A stretch of 64,000 bases of DNA. Source: Chromobacterium violaceum ATCC 12472. GTDB taxonomy: Bacteria > Pseudomonadota > Gammaproteobacteria > Burkholderiales > Chromobacteriaceae. Below, in pieces: positions 56,601-64,000 of the stretch. The stretch lies in assembly GCF_000007705.1 (NCBI RefSeq), contig NC_005085.1, positions 2,799,752-2,863,751 on the forward strand, read 5' to 3'. Each line of letters begins with the position of its first letter. The stretch's first letter is position 1. The notes below the pieces were generated by a model. The model ran no database searches and was not told the DNA's origin. It saw only the letters and a program-made list of their open reading frames with translations. The position numbers and the translations under genes are program-made.

Positions 56601-57935
56601 GACGCCATGCAATGCGCGCATGCGCGCATCCCACCGCAGCGACTGCGCGGAGGCGTCCCACTCCCAGCGCCCGACGTCGAAGGCGCCGGCCAACGCTTCC
56701 AACTGCGCCTGCGCGCCGGCGGCTTTCCGACTGGATGACTGCCGCGGCCCCAGGTCCTCGGCCTGCAGCAGCCAGGCGGCGCCATCCATGCTCTCCTCCT
56801 GCGGCGTCAGGACAAGCTCGCAATCGACGGCGCGCCCATCGCCGTCCATCAGACGCAAGCGCAAGCGCTGCATCCTCCCCCCGCAAGCCAAAGCGGCATT
56901 CAAGCGGGAGAGGTCCTCCGGCGCGCAGACATCCGCGACGTTCATGCCCAACAAATCCGCCCGGCCCCTGCCCAGCAGCCTGCACAGCCCGTGACTGGCC
57001 TCCTGCAGGCTGCCGCGCCCGTCAAGCAAGGCGCAGCCCGCTTCCATGCCATCCAGCGCCTGCATCAGGCGCCGCCGTCCCAACCCGCGCTCGGCGTCTC
57101 CTCTTGCCGCCTGCCTTATCGCATGCGGCAAGAGCGCCGCGGCCAGCCAGAACAGGAGCTGGACCGACAAGGCGAGAGGCTCCGGCTGGCGCAACGGCGC
57201 CGGCATGGCTTCGGGGAAAAGGCGGATCAGCGTTTCGCAGGCCAGGACGGCCATCAAGGGCAGGAACAGCAGCGCGCCCGTCGCATCCAGCAACAGGCAG
57301 GCCGACAACGCTGGCAGAAGCAGGTCGGCCACGCCCAGGGGACGCCATCGCGCCATCAGCACGCCCCAGGCCAGCGCCAGCGCGGCAAGCGCGAGCAAAC
57401 GGTCCAGCCGCAGCCCCGCCGCGCCGGTCCGCCTCAGCGCCACCCATGGGGGCAACAGCGTCAGCGCGGCGACGATGCCGCCCGCGTACCAGCCGCCCGG
57501 GTCCTGCCAATGCATCAGCTGAAGCGCCAGCAGGCCCGGCAGACCCGGCAGCAGCGCCGCGGCCAGCGCGGCCGGCCATCCCCCGATGCCGCCACTCAGG
57601 CCAAGCGGCCATCGCTTGGCCGCCCGGTGGAGCAGCAAGCCCGCGCCGGCCGCCTGCATCCAGTTGGCCGCCGCCAGCGCGGCGGCCGGCAGCGCGCCCA
57701 GATGGGACCAGCCGCCCAGCCACAAGGCCGCCAGCGCCAGCGCATGCCGCCCAGGCCGGGTCCAGGCCTGACACAGCAGGATCAGGGCCAGCGCGTTGCC
57801 ATACCAGGGGATGAGCAGGCCGGCATGGCCGCGCGCCAAACCCAGCGCCCAGAAGGTGGACAGCGCGACGGCGCCGGCCAGCCCGGCGGCGGCGCGCCGG
57901 GACGGCGTGGACAGGCTGTCGGACAAGGACATCAT
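53625..57935 (-). CDS. Giant hybrid sensor kinase: membrane domain, PAS repeats, HisKA-HATPase, two REC, HPt
   Basis: A 1436-aa protein: about eight hydrophobic helices (1-270), PAS-type domains near 290-390, 410-525, 535-650 and 660-790 (one with [30 protein letters not shown]), HisKA with [21 protein letters not shown], HATPase with [19 protein letters not shown]1 ([12 protein letters not shown]), REC2 ([13 protein letters not shown]) and a C-terminal HPt domain ([16 protein letters not shown]). All phosphorelay residues are present. It ends a four-gene minus-strand operon, 33 bp after the PP2C regulator, and is convergent with tRNA-Leu. It probably feeds or reads the STAS/PP2C module. MMS at the start leaves two possible ATGs. 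Confidence 0.88.
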   Translation of the reverse strand: MMSLSDSLSTPSRRAAAGLAGAVALSTFWALGLARGHAGLLIPWYGNALALILLCQAWTRPGRHALALAALWLGGWSHLGALPAAALAAANWMQAAGAGLLLHRAAKRWPLGLSGGIGGWPAALAAALLPGLPGLLALQLMHWQDPGGWYAGGIVAALTLLPPWVALRRTGAAGLRLDRLLALAALALAWGVLMARWRPLGVADLLLPALSACLLLDATGALLFLPLMAVLACETLIRLFPEAMPAPLRQPEPLALSVQLLFWLAAALLPHAIRQAARGDAERGLGRRRLMQALDGMEAGCALLDGRGSLQEASHGLCRLLGRGRADLLGMNVADVCAPEDLSRLNAALACGGRMQRLRLRLMDGDGRAVDCELVLTPQEESMDGAAWLLQAEDLGPRQSSSRKAAGAQAQLEALAGAFDVGRWEWDASAQSLRWDARMRALHGVGSEEKVDWPRWRGCVHPDEQAVWDKFWAEELGDVAEAGWDCRIVDGEGRLRWFRLFARVERDESGRALRADGLCWDAGNLQEGQAELRRVREELQTVLDAMPAMVSYWDGNLHNVFANRAYLDWMGLEMADVRGRHLRHVIGDERYRANQPYIQGALNGVASLAERCIIDLSGQERHLLAHYVPHWQQERVQGFYVFVTDITLLKQAQRERQEVQARLQGIIDSASDFAIIATDLRGEISIFSAGAERMLGYRADEMVGLASPMILHLPEEVARRERELSEELGRPVSGFDVFVEKTRGGGSITQEWTYLHKDGRRIPVSLVTTGIWQDGWLYGFVCIAKDVRAEKEATRMLESAKEEAERASRAKSEFVANMSHEIRTPMNGVLGMLELLSNTRLDGVQRSYLDMLQLSCRSLMSILNDILDFSKLEAGKLEAARARYDLDEVLGALAAMMSMHAARKRLELVIAVDPAVPAALVGDALRLQQVLVNLAGNAIKFTAEGEVAVSVGREKRDGRDWLLFAVRDTGVGMEAPLLRTIFDPFIQADSSNTRRFGGTGLGLTISRRLVELMGGEIGVESRPGEGSRFWFALPLEPADKEPPAVLPLGRVLVAADNASSRQALCWHVARLGGLPEAVAGAQEAMAALEGEGETAFAGALLDWRLPDGNGLDLCREIRRRWPGRDIVLIAMASADELVGLEREEGRAALDGVLVKPVIAGVLADAWMAARASKRAARPAARAGNLKPARILLVEDNPINQQVACGLLQQAGMQVETVENGRLAVEVLRERGGEYALVLMDRQMPEMDGDTAAALIRGELGLQLPIVAMSAGLSPAERSECLRAGMDEFIAKPIQLDRLYAVLDRYLGQSEAPARAAAPEEGLFSAELMRLAASSPSALERVRKLMQMLLDTSEPEWERIQASLEQGLREDGARQLHALRGSVGSFGAAELVARLQQLELAVREGRRQDWQALLQEAGGELRRVAGAARAWLVEHTA

Positions 57936-57968
57936 CAGACCAGGCTCCCTGTTGTCGATGGCGAAACC

Positions 57969-59669
57969 CTACAGCCTGAATTCCGCCTCCACTTCGTTGC
58001 CGCTGCCGTGGTAAACCAAGCTCAAGCACAAGGCATGCACCAGAGATACGCCGCGCCCGTGCCGATGGCCGCCAGCCTGCCGGCCCAGTTTTTCCATCAG
58101 CGTCGGATGATCGAACCCGCCGCCGCTGTCCCGGATGCGTATCCGCACGGCATCGCCGTCATTTTCGCCGCGCCGGCGCTCAAGCGTCAGCTCGATTTCA
58201 GCCCTCTCCAGCGCCCCCAGCCGTTCCCGCCTCAACATGAAATAGCGTTCGTAGCCGTCCGCCTGATCCTTCATCGTCGAATCCAGCCCCAGCACCCCGT
58301 GGTCCAGGGCGTTGTTGAACAGCTCGGATACGATCAGCAGCGCTTCCTTGAACTGCCGGCCGCGGAAACCGAGCTGATTCAGCCAGCCGATCAGCAGCGT
58401 AATGCTCTGATCGCGCTTCAGTTCCTCCGCGCTGAAGGCCAGGGTGACTTTCCAGGTGCTCAACTGCCCGCCGTCGTCGCGACTCAGGTGGTCGGCCACC
58501 CGGTCCAGCGCGGCGTTGACGCCGGCCTCCAGCCTGACCACGCCCAGCGAGATGTCGTCGCGGTTGTTGGCGCCGCCCAGGTGCCCGAGCACTGCCGACC
58601 GAACGTTGTTGAGCGGCGAGGACGGGCCCGCAATCAACGCCTGCAGCAACCCTCCGATGCCGAACTGTTCGCCCGCCCGGTTCTCGGCCTCGGTCAAGCC
58701 GTCGGAGCACACCACCAGCTGTCCGCTCTGCTCCCAGAAATAGGTTTCGGTGCCCCAGCAAAACTCGTCGGGAGACAAGATGCCCAATGGCGGATATTGC
58801 GACTTCCATTCCTTCATCGGACAACCTTCGTCGTCGACGAACATCACGCAGGGGATGCCGCCGTTCCAAACCTCGACGCAACCCAACTCCCAGTCGATGG
58901 TGATCAGCGCCGCGGCGACGAATCGCCCCACCGGCAGCAGCCGGTTGAGCTTGGCGTTGATCTCCCTAGCCATTGACGTCAAAGGGAAGCCGCGCCTCGC
59001 CATCGCGTAGAAGATGTCCACCGCCGGCAGGCAGGACAAGGCCGCGGACAAACCGTGCCCGGTGCTGTCCGCCAGCATCACGCACAGCTGCCCGGTCGGC
59101 GACAGCGCGCGCGCCAGCACGTCGCCGCTGAACTGCTCCGCGGACTGCTGCCAGCTGTAGACGCCGGGCAGATCCTGCTCCTCGCTGCCGACGATGCTGT
59201 CCAGCACATGCTTGGCGAACAGCTGCTCGCGCTCGTTGCTGTGGTAGTAGCTGACCAACTGCTGGGAATCGTCGGAAATCCGCCGCTGCATTTCGCTGAT
59301 GCGCTGCATCACGCGGATCTTGGCCGCCAGCATGGTCAGATTGATCGGCTTGGGCAGGTAATCGTCGGCGCCCACGTCCAGGCTGCTGATATGCGCCTCT
59401 TCGTCGCTGCGGGCGCTGAGGAAGATGATGGGCAGCCAGCGGTCGCCGCACAGTTGGCGGATCTGCCGGGTGGCCTCGTGGCCGTCCATCACCGGCATCA
59501 TCATGTCCATCAACACCATGTCGGGCAGCTCGCGCCTGCATTGCTCGACGGCCTGCTGGCCATTTTCGGCGTACCAGACCTGATGGCCCATCTCCTCGAT
59601 CACCAGCCCCATCAGCAGACGGGTCGGCTCGACATCCTCGGCCACCAGCACAGTGAAAGTGCGATCCAT
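57969..59669 (-). CDS. REC-PP2C-HATPase regulator (HsbR/RsbU type)
   Basis: A 566-aa three-domain protein: receiver (1-125, acceptor Asp in [13 protein letters not shown]), PP2C/SpoIIE phosphatase (about 180-390, [21 protein letters not shown] and [12 protein letters not shown]), and an anti-sigma-type HATPase (about 420-566, [15 protein letters not shown] and [14 protein letters not shown]). This layout matches P. aeruginosa HsbR, which dephosphorylates or phosphorylates the STAS partner according to the state of its receiver. The STAS gene lies 7 bp upstream. Confidence 0.9.
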   Translation of the reverse strand: MDRTFTVLVAEDVEPTRLLMGLVIEEMGHQVWYAENGQQAVEQCRRELPDMVLMDMMMPVMDGHEATRQIRQLCGDRWLPIIFLSARSDEEAHISSLDVGADDYLPKPINLTMLAAKIRVMQRISEMQRRISDDSQQLVSYYHSNEREQLFAKHVLDSIVGSEEQDLPGVYSWQQSAEQFSGDVLARALSPTGQLCVMLADSTGHGLSAALSCLPAVDIFYAMARRGFPLTSMAREINAKLNRLLPVGRFVAAALITIDWELGCVEVWNGGIPCVMFVDDEGCPMKEWKSQYPPLGILSPDEFCWGTETYFWEQSGQLVVCSDGLTEAENRAGEQFGIGGLLQALIAGPSSPLNNVRSAVLGHLGGANNRDDISLGVVRLEAGVNAALDRVADHLSRDDGGQLSTWKVTLAFSAEELKRDQSITLLIGWLNQLGFRGRQFKEALLIVSELFNNALDHGVLGLDSTMKDQADGYERYFMLRRERLGALERAEIELTLERRRGENDGDAVRIRIRDSGGGFDHPTLMEKLGRQAGGHRHGRGVSLVHALCLSLVYHGSGNEVEAEFRL

Positions 59670-59676
59670 GGGATGC

Positions 59677-59985
59677 TCAGTGGATGGTGAAGAACTTGTC
59701 GAAGCTGGCCACGTCGAGAATCTTGCGCACGAAGCCGCGGCACCCTGTCAGCGCGATGCCTTCTATGCCCTGCGCCTTGGCCCGGTCCCGCATCACCAGC
59801 AGCATGCCCAGCGCCGAGCTCTCCAGATAGTCTACCCGGGACAGGTCCACCTCCAGCCCCAGGCCCGATCCGCGCGCCAGCGCCTCGTCCAGGCAGGCGC
59901 GGAACGCCTCGTGCTGCTCGAAGTCGAAACGGCCCTCCACCGCGATCACCGACTTGTCGGCAGTCTTGCTCAACCTGACTCCCAT
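59677..59985 (-). CDS. STAS-domain anti-sigma factor antagonist (HsbA type)
   Basis: A 102-aa single STAS domain with the phosphorylatable Ser in [14 protein letters not shown]. As in HsbA/SpoIIAA proteins, its phosphorylation would be set by the kinase and phosphatase parts of the downstream regulator. Downstream targets in this bacterium are unknown. Confidence 0.88.
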   Translation of the reverse strand: MGVRLSKTADKSVIAVEGRFDFEQHEAFRACLDEALARGSGLGLEVDLSRVDYLESSALGMLLVMRDRAKAQGIEGIALTGCRGFVRKILDVASFDKFFTIH

Positions 59986-60051
59986 CCCGTCCTCCTCTCC
60001 GCGTACCGCCCGGGCAGGCGCGGCCGCCGGACAGACTTGTTTCTCCCGCCG

Positions 60052-61218
60052 TCAGAACAGATCGATGTCGCCGGCCGACACGCCCTGCGGCGCGGCGCAG
60101 CCCTGATGCTTCTCGAGCAGCTGCTGCAGCCGCAGCCTCATGTCCTCCAACTCGTCCAGCCCATCCTTGCCGTTCATCTGCCGCATGCTGTCGCCCACCT
60201 GGTAAAAGCCCTGCATCCGGCTGTTCACGTTGCGCACCAGCGGCGAGACCAGGTCCTGGAACTGCAGCGCGGTCACTGTGGAGCGCACGCTGTCGCTCAC
60301 CCGTCCGGCGATTTGCGACAGTTGATCGACAGCCTGGCCGGTATCCGTATTCATCCTGGACAACTGGCTCAGCATGCCCTCGATCTGGGTTTTCGCGTCC
60401 AGCGCGAAATTCATGTCGCGGGACGCCATCTCGAAGATTTCCGATTTGGCGTGCTCGATGGCCTGCACCATCAGGTCTATCGACTGGCGTATCTGCCCGG
60501 AAAAGTCCGAGGAGCGCTGCGACAGCTTGCGCACTTCGTCCGCCACCACGGCGAAGCCGCGCCCCGCCTCTCCCGCGCGCGCCGCCTCGATCGCGGCGTT
60601 CAGCGCCAGCATATTGGTCTGGGCGGTGATCTCCGCCATATCGCTGAGCGCGGCCTCCACCGCGTCCACGCGCTGCTTGATCTCGTGCATCCGGTCGACC
60701 AGCACCATGGCGGTCTTGCTGGTGCTCACCGTGTTGTCGACGAATTCGGTCATGCTGTGAGAGGTGCGCTGCAGGAACGCGTCGAAGCCCATTTCCTCGC
60801 CCTGCTCTCCATGCTGGACGATCTTCATCGCCAGCGCCTGCTGCTCCCGCAGCATCGATTCGATGTCGGAAAAACCCTGCACCAGCTTGACGATGGCGTC
60901 GCTCAGTATGGTCTGCATCTGCGACACGTCGCGCTCCACGGCGCCGGACATGTCGGAAATGCCGTTGCCCAGCAAACCCAGCTCGCTCAGTATTTTCTGC
61001 CTGGCCTCGGACACGACGTCGACGGATGCCGCCGGCGCCGGAGGCGCGCCCAACAGCCAGACGATCAGCAGGCATCCGCCAGCCAGAACGGACAGGGCCA
61101 GGTAGCCCGGCAGGCCGCCGCCCAACAGGGCCAGCAAGCCGCAGGCGGCCAGCCACAGCGCCGCGCAGCTGGATACGATCTTAGGCCTGGGGTCCACCTT
61201 GATTTCAGAAGGATTCAT
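60052..61218 (-). CDS. Methyl-accepting chemotaxis-type protein with two helices and no sensor domain
   Basis: A 388-aa product: two adjacent hydrophobic helices (about 15-60, [19 protein letters not shown] and [18 protein letters not shown]) with hardly any loop, then a long coiled coil and the receptor signalling tip [38 protein letters not shown] (about 200-240). No periplasmic ligand domain, HAMP or CheR-binding pentapeptide is visible. It likely senses an internal or membrane signal. CGGA lies ahead of ATG 61218. First gene of the signalling operon. Confidence 0.87.
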   Translation of the reverse strand: MNPSEIKVDPRPKIVSSCAALWLAACGLLALLGGGLPGYLALSVLAGGCLLIVWLLGAPPAPAASVDVVSEARQKILSELGLLGNGISDMSGAVERDVSQMQTILSDAIVKLVQGFSDIESMLREQQALAMKIVQHGEQGEEMGFDAFLQRTSHSMTEFVDNTVSTSKTAMVLVDRMHEIKQRVDAVEAALSDMAEITAQTNMLALNAAIEAARAGEAGRGFAVVADEVRKLSQRSSDFSGQIRQSIDLMVQAIEHAKSEIFEMASRDMNFALDAKTQIEGMLSQLSRMNTDTGQAVDQLSQIAGRVSDSVRSTVTALQFQDLVSPLVRNVNSRMQGFYQVGDSMRQMNGKDGLDELEDMRLRLQQLLEKHQGCAAPQGVSAGDIDLF

Positions 61219-61515
61219 TTTTCCGCCGGAATTAAAGGAGGGAAAATTGGATACCAATCATGCGTTCGGCATGTCCGCCTTTCGCTGCTGCCGATTATTG
61301 CGATATGGCGCATAAGGCGATGCCTGTCAAACAGCCAGTTGCAAAAACACAAGAAGCTTTGCCCCCGATCAGCAAGAATCATGCTGGCAGAATGCGGCGC
61401 CGCATGGTTGAATCCTGGTCAGCCGTCGCTTGAGGATTCATCCTTTGCCAGCCGTCCGGGGCTGTCGTTTAATGGCGGCCTCCACCGGACACGGCAAGCA
61501 GGACAGGAAACCCAC
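61219..61515. other. 297-bp divergent intergenic region, no gene seen
   Basis: Holds the promoters of the chemoreceptor operon (minus) and dsdA (plus). It is AT-richer around 61240-61390. No clear promoter or operator could be assigned by eye. Confidence 0.4.
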
Positions 61516-62862
61516 ATGATTCATGGAAAAACGCTGGCTGAATGGCAGCAGTCCCATCCCGAGATTCGCGAATTGACCGGCCTGCGCGAGTGCGCCTGGT
61601 TCAATCCCGCCGCCGCCCCCGCCGCCGAGGCATTGCCCGATGTCGGACTTGGCGCGGCAGACATCGCCGACGCATCCGCCCGCCTGCGGCGTTTCGCGCC
61701 ATACATATCCCGCGCATTCCCCGAAACCGCCGCCAGCGGCGGGATCATAGAATCGCCGCTGCTGCCCGTACCCGCCTTCCAGCAAGCGCTGGCCCGCCGC
61801 CGCGGACGCGAGTTGCCGGGACGCCTTTGGCTGAAGGCGGACAGCCACTTGCCCATCTCGGGCTCGATCAAAGCACGCGGCGGCATCTACGAGGTGCTGA
61901 AGCATGCGGAAGACCTGGCGCTGGCCAACGGCCTGCTCCAGCCCGGCGACGACTACGCCAGGCTGGCCTCCCCGGAAGCCCGCTCGCTGTTCAGCCGCCA
62001 TGGCATCGCCGTCGGCTCCACCGGCAATCTGGGCCTGTCGATAGGCATCATGGCGGCCAAGCTGGGCTTCCAGGCCGCCGTCCACATGTCGGCCGACGCC
62101 AGGCAATGGAAAAAGGACAAGTTGCGCGCGCACGGCGTAACCGTGGTCGAATACCAGACCGACTACAGCGCGGCGGTGGCGCGGGGACGGGAACAGGCGG
62201 CGCGCGACCCGGATTGCCATTTCGTCGACGACGAAAATTCCATCCACCTGTTCTTGGGCTACGCCGTGGCGGCGGAACGGCTGAAGGCTCAATTGGCGGA
62301 AGCCGGCGTGCGCGTGGACGCCGATCATCCGCTGTTCGTCTATCTGCCCTGCGGCGTGGGAGGCGGGCCCGGCGGCGTGGCCTTCGGGCTCAAGCAGGCC
62401 TTCGGCGACGCGGTCCATTGCCTGTTCGCGGAACCCACCCGCTCGCCCTGCATGCTGCTGGGCGTGCTCACCGGCCTGCATGACAAGGTCTCGGTGCAGG
62501 ACTTCGGCATCGACAACCGCACCGTCGCGGACGGTCTGGCCGTCGGCCGGCCGTCGGGATTCGTCGGCCGCGCGATGCAGAGGCTGATAGACGGCTATTA
62601 CACGGTGGACGACGATGAGCTGTTCCGCCTGCTGGCGATGCTGGAACAGACGGAAGGCCTGCGGCTGGAGCCGTCGGCGCTGGCAGGCGCGCCGGGCATC
62701 GCCCGCGTGCTGGAGGAAAACCAGGGCTACCGCCAGCGCATGGGGCTGGACGCGGATCGCCTCGCCTGCGCCACCCATCTGATCTGGGCGACCGGCGGCA
62801 GCATGGTGCCGGAAGCGGAGATGGACGGCTACCTGCGGCGCGGCCGCGCGCTGCTGGGCTGA
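61516..62862 (+). CDS. dsdA: D-serine dehydratase DsdA
   Basis: A 448-aa PLP enzyme converting D-serine to pyruvate and ammonia. The PLP Lys is Lys119 in [27 protein letters not shown] and the Gly-rich phosphate-binding loop [13 protein letters not shown] are present. Full length. AGGAAA precedes the ATG. The regulator dsdC follows 5 bp later on the same strand; no dsdX permease is adjacent. Confidence 0.95.
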   Translation: MIHGKTLAEWQQSHPEIRELTGLRECAWFNPAAAPAAEALPDVGLGAADIADASARLRRFAPYISRAFPETAASGGIIESPLLPVPAFQQALARRRGRELPGRLWLKADSHLPISGSIKARGGIYEVLKHAEDLALANGLLQPGDDYARLASPEARSLFSRHGIAVGSTGNLGLSIGIMAAKLGFQAAVHMSADARQWKKDKLRAHGVTVVEYQTDYSAAVARGREQAARDPDCHFVDDENSIHLFLGYAVAAERLKAQLAEAGVRVDADHPLFVYLPCGVGGGPGGVAFGLKQAFGDAVHCLFAEPTRSPCMLLGVLTGLHDKVSVQDFGIDNRTVADGLAVGRPSGFVGRAMQRLIDGYYTVDDDELFRLLAMLEQTEGLRLEPSALAGAPGIARVLEENQGYRQRMGLDADRLACATHLIWATGGSMVPEAEMDGYLRRGRALLG

Positions 62863-62867
62863 GGCCG

Positions 62868-63785
62868 ATGCGCTCCGCACGGCTGGATGGCGGCCAGTTT
62901 GCCAATCTCCACACTTTCCTGGCGGTCGCCCGCCGGCTGAGCTTCGCCGCCGCCGCCGACGAGTTGTGCCTGACGCCCAGCGCGGTCAGCCACCGCATCG
63001 CCAGGCTGGAACGCTCGCTGGACCTGCGCCTGTTTCAACGGCTGACACGCGGCATACGCCTTACGCCGGACGGAGAACGCATCCTCGCCGCGCTGGAAAA
63101 AAGCATGGCCGAGCTCGACGCCGCCCTCCATCCCCAAGCCGGCGCGGAACCCGCGGGCCGCGTCGCGCTCTACACGCATCCGTCCATCGCGCAGTGCTGG
63201 CTGGCGCCGCGGCTGGCCACCCTTGTCGAGCGCCACCCCATGCTCGAACTCGACATCCGCTCCGGCAACGGCGACGCCGACTTCCGCGGCGGCGGCGCCG
63301 ATCTGGCGCTGTACTATGGCGATGGCCGCTTTCCGGGCCTGGCCTCCCTCAAGCTGATGGACGAGGAAATGGCCCCGGTCTGCAGTCGCGCCTATGCGGA
63401 GCGGCACGGGCTGCTGTCCGATCCGGCCCGGCTGCGCGACTGCCGCCTGCTGCATGACGCCCAGGCGTGGCGCCACGCCGCCCATGATGCGGAGTGGGCG
63501 CTCTGGGCAAGCCGCCATGGCGTCGAATCCCTGCTGCCGCCGCGCGCGCTGACGCTGGACCGCTCCGACCTGTGCCTGGCGGCGGCGGCCGGCCATGCCG
63601 GCATCGCCATCGGCCGCCGCCGTCTCGCCCAGGCGATGCTGGACAGCGGCCAACTGGTGCTGCCGCTGGGCGGCTTCGAGGCGGTGGAGCGCTACGCCTA
63701 CTACCTGGTCCACCCGCGGCAAACCGACTTGTCGGGGCGGTTGCGCGCCGTGATCGACTGGCTTGTCCAGTCGGCAGCCTGCTGA
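62868..63785 (+). CDS. dsdC: LysR-family regulator DsdC
   Basis: A 305-aa LysR protein: N-terminal helix-turn-helix (about 12-70, LHTFLAVARRLSFAAAADELCLTPSAVSHRIARLE) and effector-binding domain. The N-terminal resemblance to DsdC and its place next to dsdA support regulation of D-serine catabolism. In E. coli dsdC is divergent from dsdXA; here it is the second gene of the dsdA transcript. Confidence 0.85.
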   Translation: MRSARLDGGQFANLHTFLAVARRLSFAAAADELCLTPSAVSHRIARLERSLDLRLFQRLTRGIRLTPDGERILAALEKSMAELDAALHPQAGAEPAGRVALYTHPSIAQCWLAPRLATLVERHPMLELDIRSGNGDADFRGGGADLALYYGDGRFPGLASLKLMDEEMAPVCSRAYAERHGLLSDPARLRDCRLLHDAQAWRHAAHDAEWALWASRHGVESLLPPRALTLDRSDLCLAAAAGHAGIAIGRRRLAQAMLDSGQLVLPLGGFEAVERYAYYLVHPRQTDLSGRLRAVIDWLVQSAAC

Positions 63786-63911
63786 TCCGCCTCTGGCATT
63801 GCGCGCCGCGCCATTGCCAAGGCCAGGCGACGGCACCCGCGCAAAAGTCAATCGATGCGGGAGCATGTCTGCGCCCCCATTGCCGAACCCTGGCGGTGAA
63901 AGCCGGCAAGC

Positions 63912-64000
63912 TTAAAACGCCGCGATCAGGGTCAACACCTGACCGTCGCGCAGATGGAAACTGCCGTCGAACGCCCGCCCGGCCTCCAGCCCCGGCGCCA
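63912..64000 (-). CDS. 3' end of an unidentified gene at the window edge
   Basis: An open minus-strand frame enters from the right edge and stops with TAA at 63914-63912. The visible 28 residues (ending DGQVLTLIAAF) alternate polar and hydrophobic residues and close on Phe, as outer-membrane beta-barrels do. A porin or TonB-dependent receptor is possible, but too little is visible. Confidence 0.4.
   Translation of the reverse strand, partial: APGLEAGRAFDGSFHLRDGQVLTLIAAF

Overview
The window looks like a piece of a Chromobacterium chromosome (C. violaceum group; inferred from the gene set, the high G+C and the pairing of two type III secretion systems, not from any search). It is dominated by two different T3SS clusters separated by about 2.5 kb of unrelated DNA. 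In published C. violaceum genomes the corresponding clusters are called Cpi-2 (SPI-2 type) and Cpi-1 (SPI-1 type).

Region A (1-20200) is the SPI-2-type cluster. On the minus strand, ssaB-, sctC-, sctD-, ssaE- and sctL-like genes are followed by a very large, AT-rich, partly visible gene that may encode an effector. In the middle lie a response regulator (SsrB-like, plus) and a tripartite sensor kinase (SsrA-like, minus), arranged convergently instead of in tandem as in Salmonella. To the right, on the plus strand, is a tightly packed ssaM-sctV-N-O-P-Q-R-S-T-U operon ending in a lytic transglycosylase. Three near-identical 18-bp inverted repeats (TTCAGGT-N4-ACCYGAT) lie in the intergenic regions ahead of ssaB/sctC, ssaM and sctR and are the best candidates for the SsrB-type operators.

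Region B (20211-22196) separates the clusters: a umuC gene lacking its catalytic N-terminal third directly at the T3SS edge, a 113-bp imperfect palindrome, a small unknown gene and a secreted cupin.

Region C (22281-52423) is the SPI-1-type cluster. Reading down the minus strand it runs invF-G-E-A-B-C-I-J-spaO-P-Q-R-S-sicA-sipB-C-D-A-iacP, the Salmonella order. Beyond invF come a QseBC-like two-component pair whose regulator has Asn in place of the phospho-acceptor Asp, a divergent membrane protein, a DsbG-like oxidoreductase, a large Gly-rich putative secreted protein with a small partner, and hilA-iagB (cilA in C. violaceum). Needle, inner rod, SctJ and SctK genes are absent from both clusters within the window; for the SPI-1 type this fits the known separate Cpi-1a locus, for the SPI-2 type they may lie beyond the left edge.

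Region D (52598-64000) is more ordinary chromosome: a Bax-inhibitor-1 family membrane protein, tRNA-Leu(UAG), a four-gene signalling operon (chemoreceptor-like protein, STAS antagonist, REC-PP2C-HATPase regulator, giant hybrid kinase with PAS, two REC and HPt domains), D-serine dehydratase dsdA with its LysR regulator dsdC, and the 3' end of a further gene at the right edge.
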